From NCBI RefSeq assembly GCF_014207955.1, contig NZ_JACHLK010000024.1:1-64000 (forward strand): a DNA stretch of 64,000 bases, written 5' to 3'. The position numbers and the translations under genes were made by a program. Below the pieces are notes generated by a model. It did no database searches. It had not been told where the DNA came from and saw only the letters and a program-made list of their open reading frames with translations. Positions 23,385-32,318 of the stretch are shown here, piece after piece. The stretch's first letter is position 1, and every line of letters starts with the position of its first letter. Source of the stretch: Acidovorax soli. Lineage in GTDB: Bacteria > Pseudomonadota > Gammaproteobacteria > Burkholderiales > Burkholderiaceae_C.

Positions 23385-25757
23385 GTGGCGCCCATTTCCA
23401 CCCAGGGGTTCATCCTCACCCGCCACTGGCGCGACACCCCGACAGGTACCGAGATCGAGTACTGGCTGGCGACCGATGGCGGCCCGCTCAAGGTGTTGCT
23501 GACGGCGCAGACCTCGGTGGCCTTTGTCGAGGCCCGGCACCGGGGCACGGTGGATGCACAGCTGCTGGCCCTGCCCGATGTGCAACTGCGCGAGCTGGGG
23601 CTCAAGACCTTCCAGCAGCAGCCCGTGCTGGGCGTCTATGCCAGACAGTTCAAGCAGCTGGGGCGGCTGGCGCGCTCGCTGCAGCAGCTGGGCATCCCGC
23701 TGCTGGAGGCCGATGTGCGCCCGCACGAGCGCTACCTGATGGAGCGCTTCATCACCGCCGGGGTGGTGGTGGAGGGCGGGCGGCTGGAGGACGGCGTGCG
23801 CCTGGACTGCAAGCTGCTGCCCGCGCCCGATTACCGCCCGGCGCTCAAGGTGGTGTCGCTGGACATCGAGACCAGCCAGCACCAGGACCTGTATTCGATC
23901 GCGCTCGACGGCCTTCCCGAGCGCGTGGTGTTCATGCTCGGCGAGGCGCCCGATGTGCCTGCCGAGACCCCCGGCTTTGCGCTCATCTATTGCCACACGC
24001 GCAAGGCCATGATCGAGCAGCTCAACGGCTGGTTCGTGCGCAACGACCCCGACGCCATCATCGGCTGGAACGTCATCCAGTTCGACCTGCACGTGCTGCA
24101 GAAGACGGCAGACGACTGCGCCACGCCCCTGCTGCTGGGGCGCGGCGCCAAGCCCATTGCCTGGCGCACGCACCCGGGCAAGCAGGGCTACCTGTTTGCG
24201 CCCATGCCGGGCCGGGTGGTCATCGATGGCATCGAGGCGCTCAGGGCGGCGGTGTGGAGCTTTCCGTCCTTCAGCCTGGAGAACGTGTCGCAGGAGCTCC
24301 TGGGCGAGGGCAAGGACATCGGCGACGAGTACGACAAGATGGCCGAGATCGAGCGGCGCTACCAGCACGACAAGCCCGCCCTGGCGCTGTACAACATCCG
24401 CGACTGCGAGCTGGTGCTGCGCATCTTCGACAAGGCCCGGCTGCTGCAGTTCGCGATGGAGCGCGCCCACACCACCGGCCTGCAGATGGACCATTTCGGC
24501 GGCTCCATCGCGGCCTTCAGCCACCACTACCTGCCGCGCATGCACCGCCAGGGCTATGTGGCGCCCAATGTGGGCGATGTGGAGGGCAAGTCATCGCCCG
24601 GCGGCTATGTGATGGATTCGAAGCCCGGCTTCTACGACTCGGTGGTGGTGCTCGACTACAAGAGCCTGTACCCCTCGATCATCCGCACCTTTCTGGTGGA
24701 CCCGGTGGGCTTTGCCGAGGGCCAGCATGGCATCGGTGCCGCGGCGCCCATCCTGGGCCCGCTGGGCACGCGCTTCTCGCGCGAGCGGCACTGCCTGCCC
24801 GAGATCGTCACCACCCTCTGGCGCGCGCGCGACGAGGCCAAGCGCGCGAAGAACGAACCGCTGTCGCAGGCGCTCAAGCTGGTGATGAACTCCTTTGCCG
24901 GGGTGCTGGGGGCGTCGGAATGCCGTTTCTTCAATCCCCAGGTGATCTCGGCCATCACCCTGCGCGGCCACGCCATGGTGAAGGCGACGCGCGACTTCGT
25001 GGAGCAGCGCGGCTACCAGGCCATCTATGGCGACACGGACTCGATCTTCATCTGGCTCAAGCGCACCCATACCAACGAAGAGGCCCACGCCGTGGCGGCC
25101 GCCCTGGTGCACGACATCAACGCCTGGTGGACGCGCACCCTGCGCGAGGAGCAGGACCTGGAGAACCACCTCGAGATCGAGTTCGACACGCACTACAAGA
25201 AGTTCTTCATGCCCACCATCCGCGGCTCGGACGTGGGCAGCAAGAAGCGCTACGCCGGCCTGAGCGTAGACGCAGAGGGCCGCGAGGCCATGGTCTACCG
25301 CGGCCTGGAGATGGCCCGCAGCGACTGGACGCCGCTGGCGCGGCAGTTCCAGGAAGGGCTGCTGTCGCGCGTGTTCCAGGGCACGCCGTACCGCGACTTC
25401 GTGGCCGGATACGCAAGCGCCACGCTGGCTGGCGAGAAGGACGAGCTGCTCATCTACCGCAAGCGCCTGCGCCACCGCCTGGACGCCTACGTGGCCAATG
25501 TGCCACCCCAGGTGCGCGCGGCGCGCATGGCCGACGACTACAACCTGCGCATGGGCCGCCCCCCGCAGTACCAGACGGGCGGCTGGATCCGCTACGTGAT
25601 GGCCCTGAACGGCCCCGAGCCGCTGGAAAGCCGCCAGTCGCCCATCGACTACGCGCACTACCTCGACAAGCAGCTGCAGCCGATTGCCGACGCCATCTTG
25701 CAGCCGCTGGGCGACAGCTTTGCAGCCTTGACCTCGTCGCAGCAGGAGCTGTTTTAG
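23385..25757 (+). CDS. polB: DNA polymerase II (family B)
   Basis: 790 aa from a GTG; E. coli Pol II is 783 aa and also begins close to GFILTRHWRDTP. Exonuclease motifs: LDIETS (about 159-164), IIGWNVIQFDL, and YNIRDCEL. Polymerase motifs: A DYKSLYPSII (about 424), B KLVMNSFAGVLG, C YGDTDS (548-553), then GSKKRYAGL. It is a proofreading polymerase for restart and translesion synthesis, often SOS-regulated. I did not find a clear LexA box in the 64-bp upstream gap. Confidence 0.96.
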   Translation: MAPISTQGFILTRHWRDTPTGTEIEYWLATDGGPLKVLLTAQTSVAFVEARHRGTVDAQLLALPDVQLRELGLKTFQQQPVLGVYARQFKQLGRLARSLQQLGIPLLEADVRPHERYLMERFITAGVVVEGGRLEDGVRLDCKLLPAPDYRPALKVVSLDIETSQHQDLYSIALDGLPERVVFMLGEAPDVPAETPGFALIYCHTRKAMIEQLNGWFVRNDPDAIIGWNVIQFDLHVLQKTADDCATPLLLGRGAKPIAWRTHPGKQGYLFAPMPGRVVIDGIEALRAAVWSFPSFSLENVSQELLGEGKDIGDEYDKMAEIERRYQHDKPALALYNIRDCELVLRIFDKARLLQFAMERAHTTGLQMDHFGGSIAAFSHHYLPRMHRQGYVAPNVGDVEGKSSPGGYVMDSKPGFYDSVVVLDYKSLYPSIIRTFLVDPVGFAEGQHGIGAAAPILGPLGTRFSRERHCLPEIVTTLWRARDEAKRAKNEPLSQALKLVMNSFAGVLGASECRFFNPQVISAITLRGHAMVKATRDFVEQRGYQAIYGDTDSIFIWLKRTHTNEEAHAVAAALVHDINAWWTRTLREEQDLENHLEIEFDTHYKKFFMPTIRGSDVGSKKRYAGLSVDAEGREAMVYRGLEMARSDWTPLARQFQEGLLSRVFQGTPYRDFVAGYASATLAGEKDELLIYRKRLRHRLDAYVANVPPQVRAARMADDYNLRMGRPPQYQTGGWIRYVMALNGPEPLESRQSPIDYAHYLDKQLQPIADAILQPLGDSFAALTSSQQELF

Positions 25758-25806
25758 GGCCTGCGAACGCCAAATTCGCGACCCCGAAATTAGAGTTAGC
25801 AGGCCC
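25757..25806. terminator. Candidate bidirectional terminator between convergent genes
   Basis: GGGCCTGC (25757-25764) pairs exactly with GCAGGCCC (25799-25806). The 34-base loop itself contains a TTCG/CGAA stem. It lies between polB and the convergent Bug pseudogene. The long loop and absence of a U-run make the terminator role only probable. Confidence 0.4.
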
Positions 25807-25819
25807 TGGCCGCTCTGAC

Positions 25820-26987
25820 CTATTGCGGCACCAGCCCGGCCGCCTTCACCAGCTCCGCATGCACCTTGATCTCCTGCGTGATCGCATCCTTGAGCTGCTG
25901 GCTGGTGCCGGGCGCCACCTCCATGCCGCTGGCGGCCAGCTTGGCCTTGGTGTCGGGGTCGGCCAGGGCGGCGTGTGCGGCGCGCTGCAGGCGGTCGATG
26001 ACGGGCTGGGGCGTCTTGGCCGGGGCCAGCAGGCCGACCCAGGCAGAAAGATTCATCTCGGGTGCGCCGGCTTCGGCCATGGTCGGGGTCTGCGGCAGCG
26101 TGGTGGTGCGCTGCGATGCCATCAGGCCCAGGGCGTGCAGCTTGCCCGACTGGATGTGCGGCAGCGCCTCGGGCAGCACGGCGAATAGCATGTCCACTGT
26201 GCCGGCCAGGGCGTCGTTGATGGCCGGGGCGCCGCCCTTGTAGGGCACATGCAGCAGATCGGTTTTTGTGCGGGTGGTGAACATCAGCCCCGCCAGGTGC
26301 TGCGGGCTGCCGTCGCCTGAGGAGGCATAGGTCAGCTTGCCGGGCGCGGCCTTGGCCGCGGCCATCACGGCGGCGACAGTGGGGAATTTCTGCTTGTCCT
26401 TGACCTGGTCCAGTGAACCATGGAAATAGCACCCCCCTTCTCGCCCCGGCCCTTCGGGTGAGCGCCACACAGGCCGCAGGCGGCGTTGCCAATCCTCGCC
26501 AGGTGTGCAACCTGGCTGTGGTTGGCGCCTTGCCTGCGGCCTGTGTGGCGCTCACGGGGGGTGCTATTTCCATGGTTCACTGGACTCGCACCATGGGCTG
26601 GTTGACGAACTTGGTGACAGGCACGAAGTCGGCTTCAGGGTCGTAGGGCAGGGTCTTGAAGATGCTCTTGTTGGTGGTCAGGAACGAGGCCGGCGAGACC
26701 ATGAGCGTGTAGCCGTCGGGTGCGGCGCGCGAGACCAGGGGCGTGCCGATCTGCCCGGAGGCGCCGGCCTTGTTGTCCACCACGAAGGGCTGGCCCAGCT
26801 CGGCCGCCATCTTCTGCGTGACCACGCGTGCAATCATGTCGGCGCTGCCGCCCGCGGGCAGGGCCACGATGACCTTGACGGGGCGGTCGGGGTAGGGTGT
26901 CGTGGCCTGGGCCCAGGCGGTGGTGGTGGCGGCCGGTGCGAGCAGTGCGCAGGCGAGGGTTGGAAGCAGGTGTCGGCGTAGCATCAT
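25820..26987 (-). pseudogene. Bug-family solute-binding protein gene split by a palindromic element
   Basis: The 5' part (26987 down to about 26577) encodes a signal peptide and the Bug N-domain (VIVALPAGGSADMIARVV, VVDNKAGASGQIGTPLV, up to VNQPMVRVQ) and then stops inside the inserted DNA. The 3' part (about 26408 down to 25820) continues with VKDKQKFPTVAAVMAAAK to the normal C-terminus. Removing 26409-26583 (175 bp) rejoins QPMVRVQVKDKQKF in frame and gives a 330-aa protein of normal Bug length. No other lesion is visible, so the insertion looks recent. The 136-aa truncated product is unlikely to bind ligand. Confidence 0.9.
26409..26584. mobile_element. 176-bp palindromic MITE-like element inserted in a Bug gene
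   Basis: Perfect 29-bp terminal inverted repeats (26409-26437 and 26556-26584, outer end TCCAGTGAACC) enclose a second perfect 24-bp inverted repeat (26458-26481 and 26532-26555). Inside that lies a core with an apical hairpin CAGGT-GTGCA-ACCTG (26500-26514). A 20-bp block (26438-26457) is present on the left side only. CTGG occurs on both sides of the junction (26405-26408 and 26580-26583) and once in the reconstructed empty site, so a 4-bp target duplication is possible. No coding capacity; it would need a transposase in trans. Its core is homologous to that of 58876-59036. Confidence 0.85.
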
Positions 26988-27064
26988 GGTGCGGGTCTCC
27001 TTGGTGGATTCCATGCAAGTCCTGTGCCAATCAATGGTACGGGCAAACGGCTGTCCGCCTGTGT

Positions 27065-27463
27065 TCAGCAGTTGAACCCGATCGAAATTCCCCGGGTCAT
27101 CAGCATCCATTGGCTTGCCGAATCCTGCATCCTCCACATCTCTTCGACAGAAACCATCGGAAGATAGTGTTCCAGTGCCTCATCCATGTCGGTGGCCAGC
27201 GCGCCTCCCGTCGCTCTGGCCATCAGGATGCGTCGCAATGCGACGCGCCAATGGCCCCGCGCCAGGCTGTTGCGCGCCATTTGCTGAAGCTGCTCCATGG
27301 TGGAGGATGGGCCCGATGGCGCGCCTTCCAACGCGGAAAGCACCTCGCATCCGTTGACCGCCACCCACCGTGTCTTCACCGGCCGTGTCGCGCTTGCGGG
27401 CTCCAGGGTGCATGGCTGGATCGCGTCGGATGCAGGTGGCTGTAGATGGCGCACAAGGGCCAA
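27065..27463 (-). CDS. Hypothetical protein
   Basis: 132 aa at most, from a TTG at 27463; GTG at 27454 is an alternative. It begins 5 bp after the HPPD stop and could be the last gene of that operon. The composition is less GC-rich than its neighbours, but protein-like segments are present (RWVAVNGCEVLSALEGA; EQLQQMARNSLARGHWRVAL; HYLPMVSVEEMWRMQDSA). No signal peptide, membrane helix or known motif. The alternative frame on the plus strand looks less protein-like. Moderate confidence that it is a gene. Confidence 0.5.
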   Translation of the reverse strand: MALVRHLQPPASDAIQPCTLEPASATRPVKTRWVAVNGCEVLSALEGAPSGPSSTMEQLQQMARNSLARGHWRVALRRILMARATGGALATDMDEALEHYLPMVSVEEMWRMQDSASQWMLMTRGISIGFNC

Positions 27464-27468
27464 GATCG

Positions 27469-28578
27469 TCAGGCAGGCGACTGTGCAACGTCCAGCACGC
27501 CGCGGCGGATCTGGTCCTTCTCCAGCGACTCGAACAGCGCCTTGAAGTTGCCTTCGCCAAAGCCTTCGCGGTAGTTGCCCTTGCGCTCGATGAACTCGAA
27601 GAACACCGGGCCCAGCATGGGCTGCGAGAAGATCTGCAGCAAGAGGCGCGGCTGGCCGCCTTCGGTCGTGCCGTCCAGCAGAATGCCGCGGGCCTGCAGC
27701 TCGCCCACGGGCTGGCCGTGGCCGGGCAGGCGCTTGGCCAGGTTCTCGTAATAGATCTCGTTGGGCGCGGTCAACAGGGGAATGCCGGCCATCTGCAGCT
27801 GGTCGATCGATTCGAGCAGGTTGTCGGTCAGCAGGGCGATGTGCTGGATGCCTTCGCCGTTGAACTGCATCAAAAATTCTTCGATCTGGCCGCCGCCCTG
27901 GCGCGATTCCTCGTTCAGCGGGATGCGGATCAGGCCGTCGGGTGCCGTCATGGCCTTGGAGGTCAGGCCCGTGTACTCACCCGAGATGTCGAAGTAGCGG
28001 ATCTCGCGGAAGTTGAACAGCTTGGTATAGAAGTCGGCCCAGTAGGCCATGCGGCCGCGGTACACGTTGTGCGTGAGATGGTCCACCACTTGGAAGCCAT
28101 GGCCCTTGGGGTGCAGGTCCACGCCGGGCAGGAACTCGAAATCGATGTCGTAGATGGACTTGCCGTCTTCGAAACGGTCGATCAGGTACAGCGGCGCACC
28201 GCCGATGCCCTTGATCGCGGGCAGGCGCAGCTCCATCGGGCCGGTCGGGATCTCGATGGGCTGGGCGCCCAGCTCCAGGGCGCGCTTGTAGGCCTTGTGC
28301 GCATCGCGCACACGGAACGCCAGGCCGCAGGCCGAGGCACCATGCTCGCCCGCGAAGTAGGCCGCATTGCCCGGCTCGTTGTTCACGATGAAGTTGATGC
28401 CGCCCTGGCGGTACAGCAGCACGTTCTTGGAGCGGTGCTTGGCCACCAGGGTGAAACCCATCTTCTCGAACATCGGCTCCAGCACGCCGGGCTTGGGCGA
28501 GGCGAATTCCACGAACTCGAAGCCGCACAGGCCCATGGGGTTGAAAGAGTGGTCTTGGTGGGGATCGTGAGCGGACAT
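27469..28578 (-). CDS. hpd: 4-hydroxyphenylpyruvate dioxygenase
   Basis: 369 aa from the ATG at 28578. The Fe(II) facial triad is visible: VDHLTHNV (His167), GIQHIALLT (His246) and VFFEFIERKG (Glu328). It converts 4-hydroxyphenylpyruvate to homogentisate in tyrosine/phenylalanine catabolism, in the cytoplasm. It is preceded by the FAD-linked 2-hydroxyacid dehydrogenase (38-bp gap) and a Bug protein. No homogentisate dioxygenase, isomerase or hydrolase is in the window, so the ring-cleavage part must be elsewhere. Confidence 0.96.
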   Translation of the reverse strand: MSAHDPHQDHSFNPMGLCGFEFVEFASPKPGVLEPMFEKMGFTLVAKHRSKNVLLYRQGGINFIVNNEPGNAAYFAGEHGASACGLAFRVRDAHKAYKRALELGAQPIEIPTGPMELRLPAIKGIGGAPLYLIDRFEDGKSIYDIDFEFLPGVDLHPKGHGFQVVDHLTHNVYRGRMAYWADFYTKLFNFREIRYFDISGEYTGLTSKAMTAPDGLIRIPLNEESRQGGGQIEEFLMQFNGEGIQHIALLTDNLLESIDQLQMAGIPLLTAPNEIYYENLAKRLPGHGQPVGELQARGILLDGTTEGGQPRLLLQIFSQPMLGPVFFEFIERKGNYREGFGEGNFKALFESLEKDQIRRGVLDVAQSPA

Positions 28579-28616
28579 GGCTTCTGGCGGGAGTGGTTGG
28601 TTGGGTCGCGGTTGGG

Positions 28617-30026
28617 TCACAGGGCGGGCAGCTGCTCGTGCGGGGTGTTGAAGACGCGGCCCGGGTTGAGAATGCCCTTGGGGTCCAGCAGGGACTTGAG
28701 CTTGCGCATGAGTTCGATCTCCGCCGCGCCCCTGCTGTGGTGCATGAAGTCGCGTTTCACGACGCCGATGCCGTGCTCTGCAGAAATGCTGCCCTCGAAC
28801 GCACCGACGCAGCTGTAGACCAGTTCCTCGGCGTGCTCCAGGTCGGCGGGATCGGGGTAGGGGCCGCTGATGAGGTGCAGGTTGCCATCGCCCAGGTGCC
28901 CGAAGAACAGGTGCTGCTGCTGCGGGTAGGCGCTGCGCAGCGTTTCCTCCAGGCGCTGGACCATCTCGTCCATCCGCGTGATGGCAACGCTCACGTCAAA
29001 AGCCGCGCAGGGCTTGGCCAGGGCCAGCAGCTCGCTCACACCTTCGCGGATGCTCCAGAGTTCTTCCTGTTGCGCGCCAGTCTGGGCGAGCACGGCGTCG
29101 GCCACGAATGCTTCTTCGATGGCTTTTTCGAGGAAGGCTTCCATCGCCTGGTCTGCATTGGCACCGTCGCCCGAAACCGACTCCACGAGAACGTACACGG
29201 GGTAGGGGTCTGCAAGAGGAGCGCTCTTGCCATGGGCACGGAGGCTCGCGTCAAAGTAGCTGTTCCACATCACCTCGAACGCACTCAGCCCCTGCAGCGA
29301 TGCCTTGGCATGGCGCAGCAGACCCAGCGCAGCGTCGAAGTCGGGCACACCGCACAGCGCCGTGCACTGCTGGTTCTGCCGCGGCACCAAAGCCAGGGAC
29401 AGGCGTGTGATCACGCCCAGGGTGCCTTCGCTGCCGATGAACAGGTGCTTGAGATCGAACCCGGCGTTGTTCTTGATCACGCGGTCGAGCATGGTGAGCA
29501 CATTGCCGTCGGGCATCACCACCTCCAGGCCGAGGACGAGGTTGCGCATCATGCCGTAGCGCAGCACGCGGCTGCCGCCGGCATTGGTGGCGGCATTGCC
29601 GCCCAGCTGGCACGAGCCGCGGGCGCCCAGATCGAGCGGGAACGCCCATCCCAGCTCCACGCAATGCTGCTGCAGCCGCTCCAGCGTGACACCGGCCTGG
29701 ACGATGGCCGTTCCCGCCACGGCATCCACATCCTCGATGCGGTCCAGGCGCGCGAGCGAGAGGGCGATTTCGCCCTCCATGGGGTTCGCCCCGCCGGCCA
29801 GGCCGGTCAGGCCTCCTTGCACCGCCACCGGGCAACCGTGCTCGTGGCAGATGCGCAGTGCAACAGCCACTTCCGCGGTGTCCCGCGGAAGAAGCAGTGC
29901 CTGCGGCTGTGCCGCCTGAGCGCCGCTCCAGTCCTGGGTCTGCCGCAGTTGCAGGCGCTCGCCCGTGAGCACGGAGGATGGACCGAGTGCCTCGGTCAGG
30001 CGGTCAATGAGGCCTTGTGGGTTCAT
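28617..30026 (-). CDS. FAD-linked 2-hydroxyacid dehydrogenase (GlcD / D-lactate dehydrogenase-like)
   Basis: 469 aa. The FAD-binding PCMH half (QGGLTGLAGGANPMEGEIALSL with the typical GGLTGL; LGGNAATNAGG; GLEVVMPDGNVL; FIGSEGTLGVIT) is followed by the FAD-oxidase C-terminal domain (FGHLGDGNLHLI; SAEHGIGVVKRD; LDPKGILNPGRVF). It oxidises D-2-hydroxy acids to 2-oxo acids and passes electrons to a quinone or electron-transfer flavoprotein. Between a Bug protein (4-bp overlap) and HPPD; D-4-hydroxyphenyllactate is a plausible substrate because its product would feed HPPD. That is inference. Confidence 0.9.
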   Translation of the reverse strand: MNPQGLIDRLTEALGPSSVLTGERLQLRQTQDWSGAQAAQPQALLLPRDTAEVAVALRICHEHGCPVAVQGGLTGLAGGANPMEGEIALSLARLDRIEDVDAVAGTAIVQAGVTLERLQQHCVELGWAFPLDLGARGSCQLGGNAATNAGGSRVLRYGMMRNLVLGLEVVMPDGNVLTMLDRVIKNNAGFDLKHLFIGSEGTLGVITRLSLALVPRQNQQCTALCGVPDFDAALGLLRHAKASLQGLSAFEVMWNSYFDASLRAHGKSAPLADPYPVYVLVESVSGDGANADQAMEAFLEKAIEEAFVADAVLAQTGAQQEELWSIREGVSELLALAKPCAAFDVSVAITRMDEMVQRLEETLRSAYPQQQHLFFGHLGDGNLHLISGPYPDPADLEHAEELVYSCVGAFEGSISAEHGIGVVKRDFMHHSRGAAEIELMRKLKSLLDPKGILNPGRVFNTPHEQLPAL

Positions 30027-31045
30027 GATTCAGCGGTGAAGCCAATGGATTTGACGATGGGACCCCAGCGGTCGTGGTCCGCCTTCAAGCGCGCCGCAAG
30101 CTCTGCCGGGGTGGAGGACTCGGCTTTCAGGCCCATGGCGGCCAGGCCTTCCACGATCTCGGGGCTGGCGAGCGCTGGGCGCAGTGCCGCACTGGCGCGC
30201 TGGACCACCTCGGCGGACGCGCCCGCTGGCATGAAGAGACCGAACCATTCGGAAAACGCCATGTCCTTGAGACCTTGCTCGGTGAAGGTCGGGACGTTGC
30301 CCACGAACTGGTTGCGGGCGGCGCCGCTGGTTGCGAGGATGCGGCACTTGCCGCCGGCCAGGTGGGGCAGGAAGTCACCGATGGGGCCGGACACCGCAGG
30401 CAGTTGGCCGCCGATCATGTCCAGGATGGCAGGTTGCGTGCCACGGTAGGGGATGTGCGTGAGTTCGATACCGCCTTGCCTGCCCAGCAGTACCCCGATG
30501 AAATGCGGAACCGAGCCGGCCGCAGGCGAGCCGAACGCGACGTTGTTGCTCGACTTGGCCCAGGCCAGGTACTGGGGCACGGTGGTCACGGAAGCCGGCA
30601 CGGCCGGCCCCACCGCAAAGCCGAAATCGAACACACAGCCGATGGAGACGGGCGTGAGGTCCTTGAGCGGCTCGTAGGGCAGCTTCTTGTAGATGTGGGG
30701 GTAGATGCCCAGCATGGACATCGGCGTTTGCAGAATCGAGGTGCCGTCAGCGGCCAGGCTCTTCATCGCCTGGATGGCAATCTGGCCGCCCGCACCGGTG
30801 CGGTTCTCGACGATCACCGAGCGCGCGTAGCCGCCGGTCATGCGCGATGCCAGGCGGCGGCACAGGGTGTCCGAGGTACCCCCCGCGGCGAAGCCGGTGA
30901 TGAGGCGGGCCATGTCCAGTTGCGGGCCTTGGGCGAAGAGCCTGGTGGCGGGCAACGCAGCTGCTGCGGCAGCACCCGCGGTCTTGAGGAAGTTGCGGCG
31001 TGGCATCAAGGAGCGTACGCTCCCTGCATTGGATATCGACATCAT
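30023..31045 (-). CDS. Bug-family periplasmic solute-binding protein (Tat signal)
   Basis: 340 aa. MPRRNFLKTAGAAAAA is a strong twin-arginine signal starting at residue 14, which suggests export in folded state. Mature motifs: LITGFAAGGTSDTLCRRL and VIVENRTGAGGQIAIQAMK; late segment IPYRGTQPAILDMIGG. First gene of the operon with the 2-hydroxyacid dehydrogenase (ATGA overlap) and HPPD. A hydroxyaryl carboxylate such as 4-hydroxyphenyllactate is a reasonable guess as ligand. Confidence 0.92.
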   Translation of the reverse strand: MMSISNAGSVRSLMPRRNFLKTAGAAAAAALPATRLFAQGPQLDMARLITGFAAGGTSDTLCRRLASRMTGGYARSVIVENRTGAGGQIAIQAMKSLAADGTSILQTPMSMLGIYPHIYKKLPYEPLKDLTPVSIGCVFDFGFAVGPAVPASVTTVPQYLAWAKSSNNVAFGSPAAGSVPHFIGVLLGRQGGIELTHIPYRGTQPAILDMIGGQLPAVSGPIGDFLPHLAGGKCRILATSGAARNQFVGNVPTFTEQGLKDMAFSEWFGLFMPAGASAEVVQRASAALRPALASPEIVEGLAAMGLKAESSTPAELAARLKADHDRWGPIVKSIGFTAES

Positions 31046-31131
31046 TGTCTCCGTGGTAGTTTTCGAAAAACCGGCTTGAACGAGTCACAGCGGCAGCGGA
31101 TTCTGAGAGAGATTGGCGAAGAGAATCGCCA

Positions 31132-31155
31132 CATTTTCTGAACCACTTTTCAGGT
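31132..31155 (-). promoter_or_regulatory. LysR-type operator, copy 1
   Basis: On the minus strand this reads ACCTGAAAAGTG followed by GTTCAGAAAATG and contains the perfect inverted repeat CTGAA-N6-TTCAG. It lies 20 bp before the LysR start and about 90 bp before the Bug start of the divergent operon. The same 24 bp recurs with 21 identities at 32253-32276. Confidence 0.7.
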
Positions 31156-31173
31156 CACCTTAAAACCCAAGGC

Positions 31174-32073
31174 ATGCACTTCACCTTCCGACAAGCCGAG
31201 GCATTTCTGGCGGTTGCCGACACCGGCAGCTTCACGCGCGCAGCAGAATTGCTGCACCTTTCCCCGTCCGCCGTGAGCCAGCTGGTGACGGAGCTGGAGG
31301 GGGCGCTCGGGTACACGGTGCTCGATCGCAATACGCGCAAGGTCGTGCTGTCTGCAGCAGGCCGGGCCCTGATTCCGGCAGTGGAAGCGCTGAGCCGGCA
31401 GTTCGCACTCACCAAGACCGCAGCGCTCGACATCCGCGATCAGGCGGCGGGGGTGGTGCGGGTCGCAGCACCATTGGTCGTGGCGAGCGTGATGCTGCCC
31501 AGGCTGATGGCGGACTATGCGAAGAAGCGGCCCAAGGTGGTCATGCGCCTCATCGACTGCCCTGTCGAAGCGCTGGTCGATCGCGTCGCGACGCGCGATG
31601 TCGATCTGGCCATCGGCCCGGACCGCCCGGTGGGGCCGGAGGTGGAGCGCGTCGTGCTGTATCCCAGCCCCTGGGTGGTCTGGTGTGCTCCCCAGCACCC
31701 GTTTGCGCGCAAGAAATCGCTCACGTGGAACGATCTGGCTTCCGCGCGCCTGGTGGCGGCGGGGCGGGACCATGAGATCCATCTGAGCACCATTTTTCGC
31801 CAACTGCCGTCGCCGCTGCGCGTTGCGCCTTCGCAGGTGGTGGACAACGTTTCCAGTGCCTTGGGCCTGGCCGCCGCGGGCCTGTGCTACACGATCACTC
31901 CCGCCTACGTCCAGGCATTGGCATTGCCGCTGGGTCTGGTGATGCGGGAGATCACCGACCCGACGGTGCAACGCGAGATGTCCTTGTTCAGGCCCGCGGA
32001 CCGCACCCTGTCGCCCGCTGCCGCCGGCTTTGGTGCGCACGTCATCGCAGCCTTGTCAGGGCCTGCGCGGTAA
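31174..32073 (+). CDS. LysR-family transcriptional regulator
   Basis: 299 aa. Helix-turn-helix at about residues 3-60 (SFTRAAELLHLSPSAVSQLVTELE). The inducer domain starts near residue 90 (VRVAAPLVVASVMLPRLM). Divergent from the Bug/hydroxyacid dehydrogenase/HPPD operon and followed by the esterase operon. Matching 24-bp sites in front of both suggest it controls both. Codon use is a little less GC-biased than in surrounding genes. Effector perhaps an aromatic 2-oxo or 2-hydroxy acid (inference). Confidence 0.92.
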   Translation: MHFTFRQAEAFLAVADTGSFTRAAELLHLSPSAVSQLVTELEGALGYTVLDRNTRKVVLSAAGRALIPAVEALSRQFALTKTAALDIRDQAAGVVRVAAPLVVASVMLPRLMADYAKKRPKVVMRLIDCPVEALVDRVATRDVDLAIGPDRPVGPEVERVVLYPSPWVVWCAPQHPFARKKSLTWNDLASARLVAAGRDHEIHLSTIFRQLPSPLRVAPSQVVDNVSSALGLAAAGLCYTITPAYVQALALPLGLVMREITDPTVQREMSLFRPADRTLSPAAAGFGAHVIAALSGPAR

Positions 32074-32252
32074 GCGCATGCGATGCCCATGCCTGGCACA
32101 GAGCGGCCAGGTCGGCACGCTCCGATGGCCCTTGGCCGGTAGCGCGTTGCGATGTTCCAACATCCATGGCATCCACGGCGCAGCGCTCTGCGATGCGTTC
32201 GCGACGTGCGTGGCGCCACCGGCCCTGCGGACGGCCCCCGATCCTTCAGGAA

Positions 32253-32276
32253 ACCTGAAAAGTGATTTAGCAAATG
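32253..32276 (+). promoter_or_regulatory. LysR-type operator, copy 2
   Basis: ACCTGAAAAGTG followed by ATTTAGCAAATG. It matches the minus strand of 31132-31155 at 21 of 24 positions. It lies 5 bp upstream of the -35 hexamer of the esterase operon promoter, the classical activator position. The remainder of the 311-bp gap 32074-32384 upstream of this site shows no gene. Confidence 0.7.
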
Positions 32277-32280
32277 TCGT

Positions 32281-32309
32281 TTGGTGGCTGGCGGGAGCCG
32301 GCCTAAATT
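32281..32309 (+). promoter_or_regulatory. Sigma-70-like promoter of the esterase/DUF1800/DUF1501 operon
   Basis: TTGGTG (32281-32286) and TAAATT (32304-32309) with a 17-bp spacer. It is directly downstream of the LysR-type site and 75 bp upstream of the esterase ATG. Confidence 0.55.
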
Positions 32310-32318
32310 CCGGATCGA

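Noticed and set aside
26505..26981. Open frames crossing the right end of the inserted element
   Set aside because: They are artefacts of the palindrome and of the antisense of the Bug N-terminal half; the element has no coding capacity.
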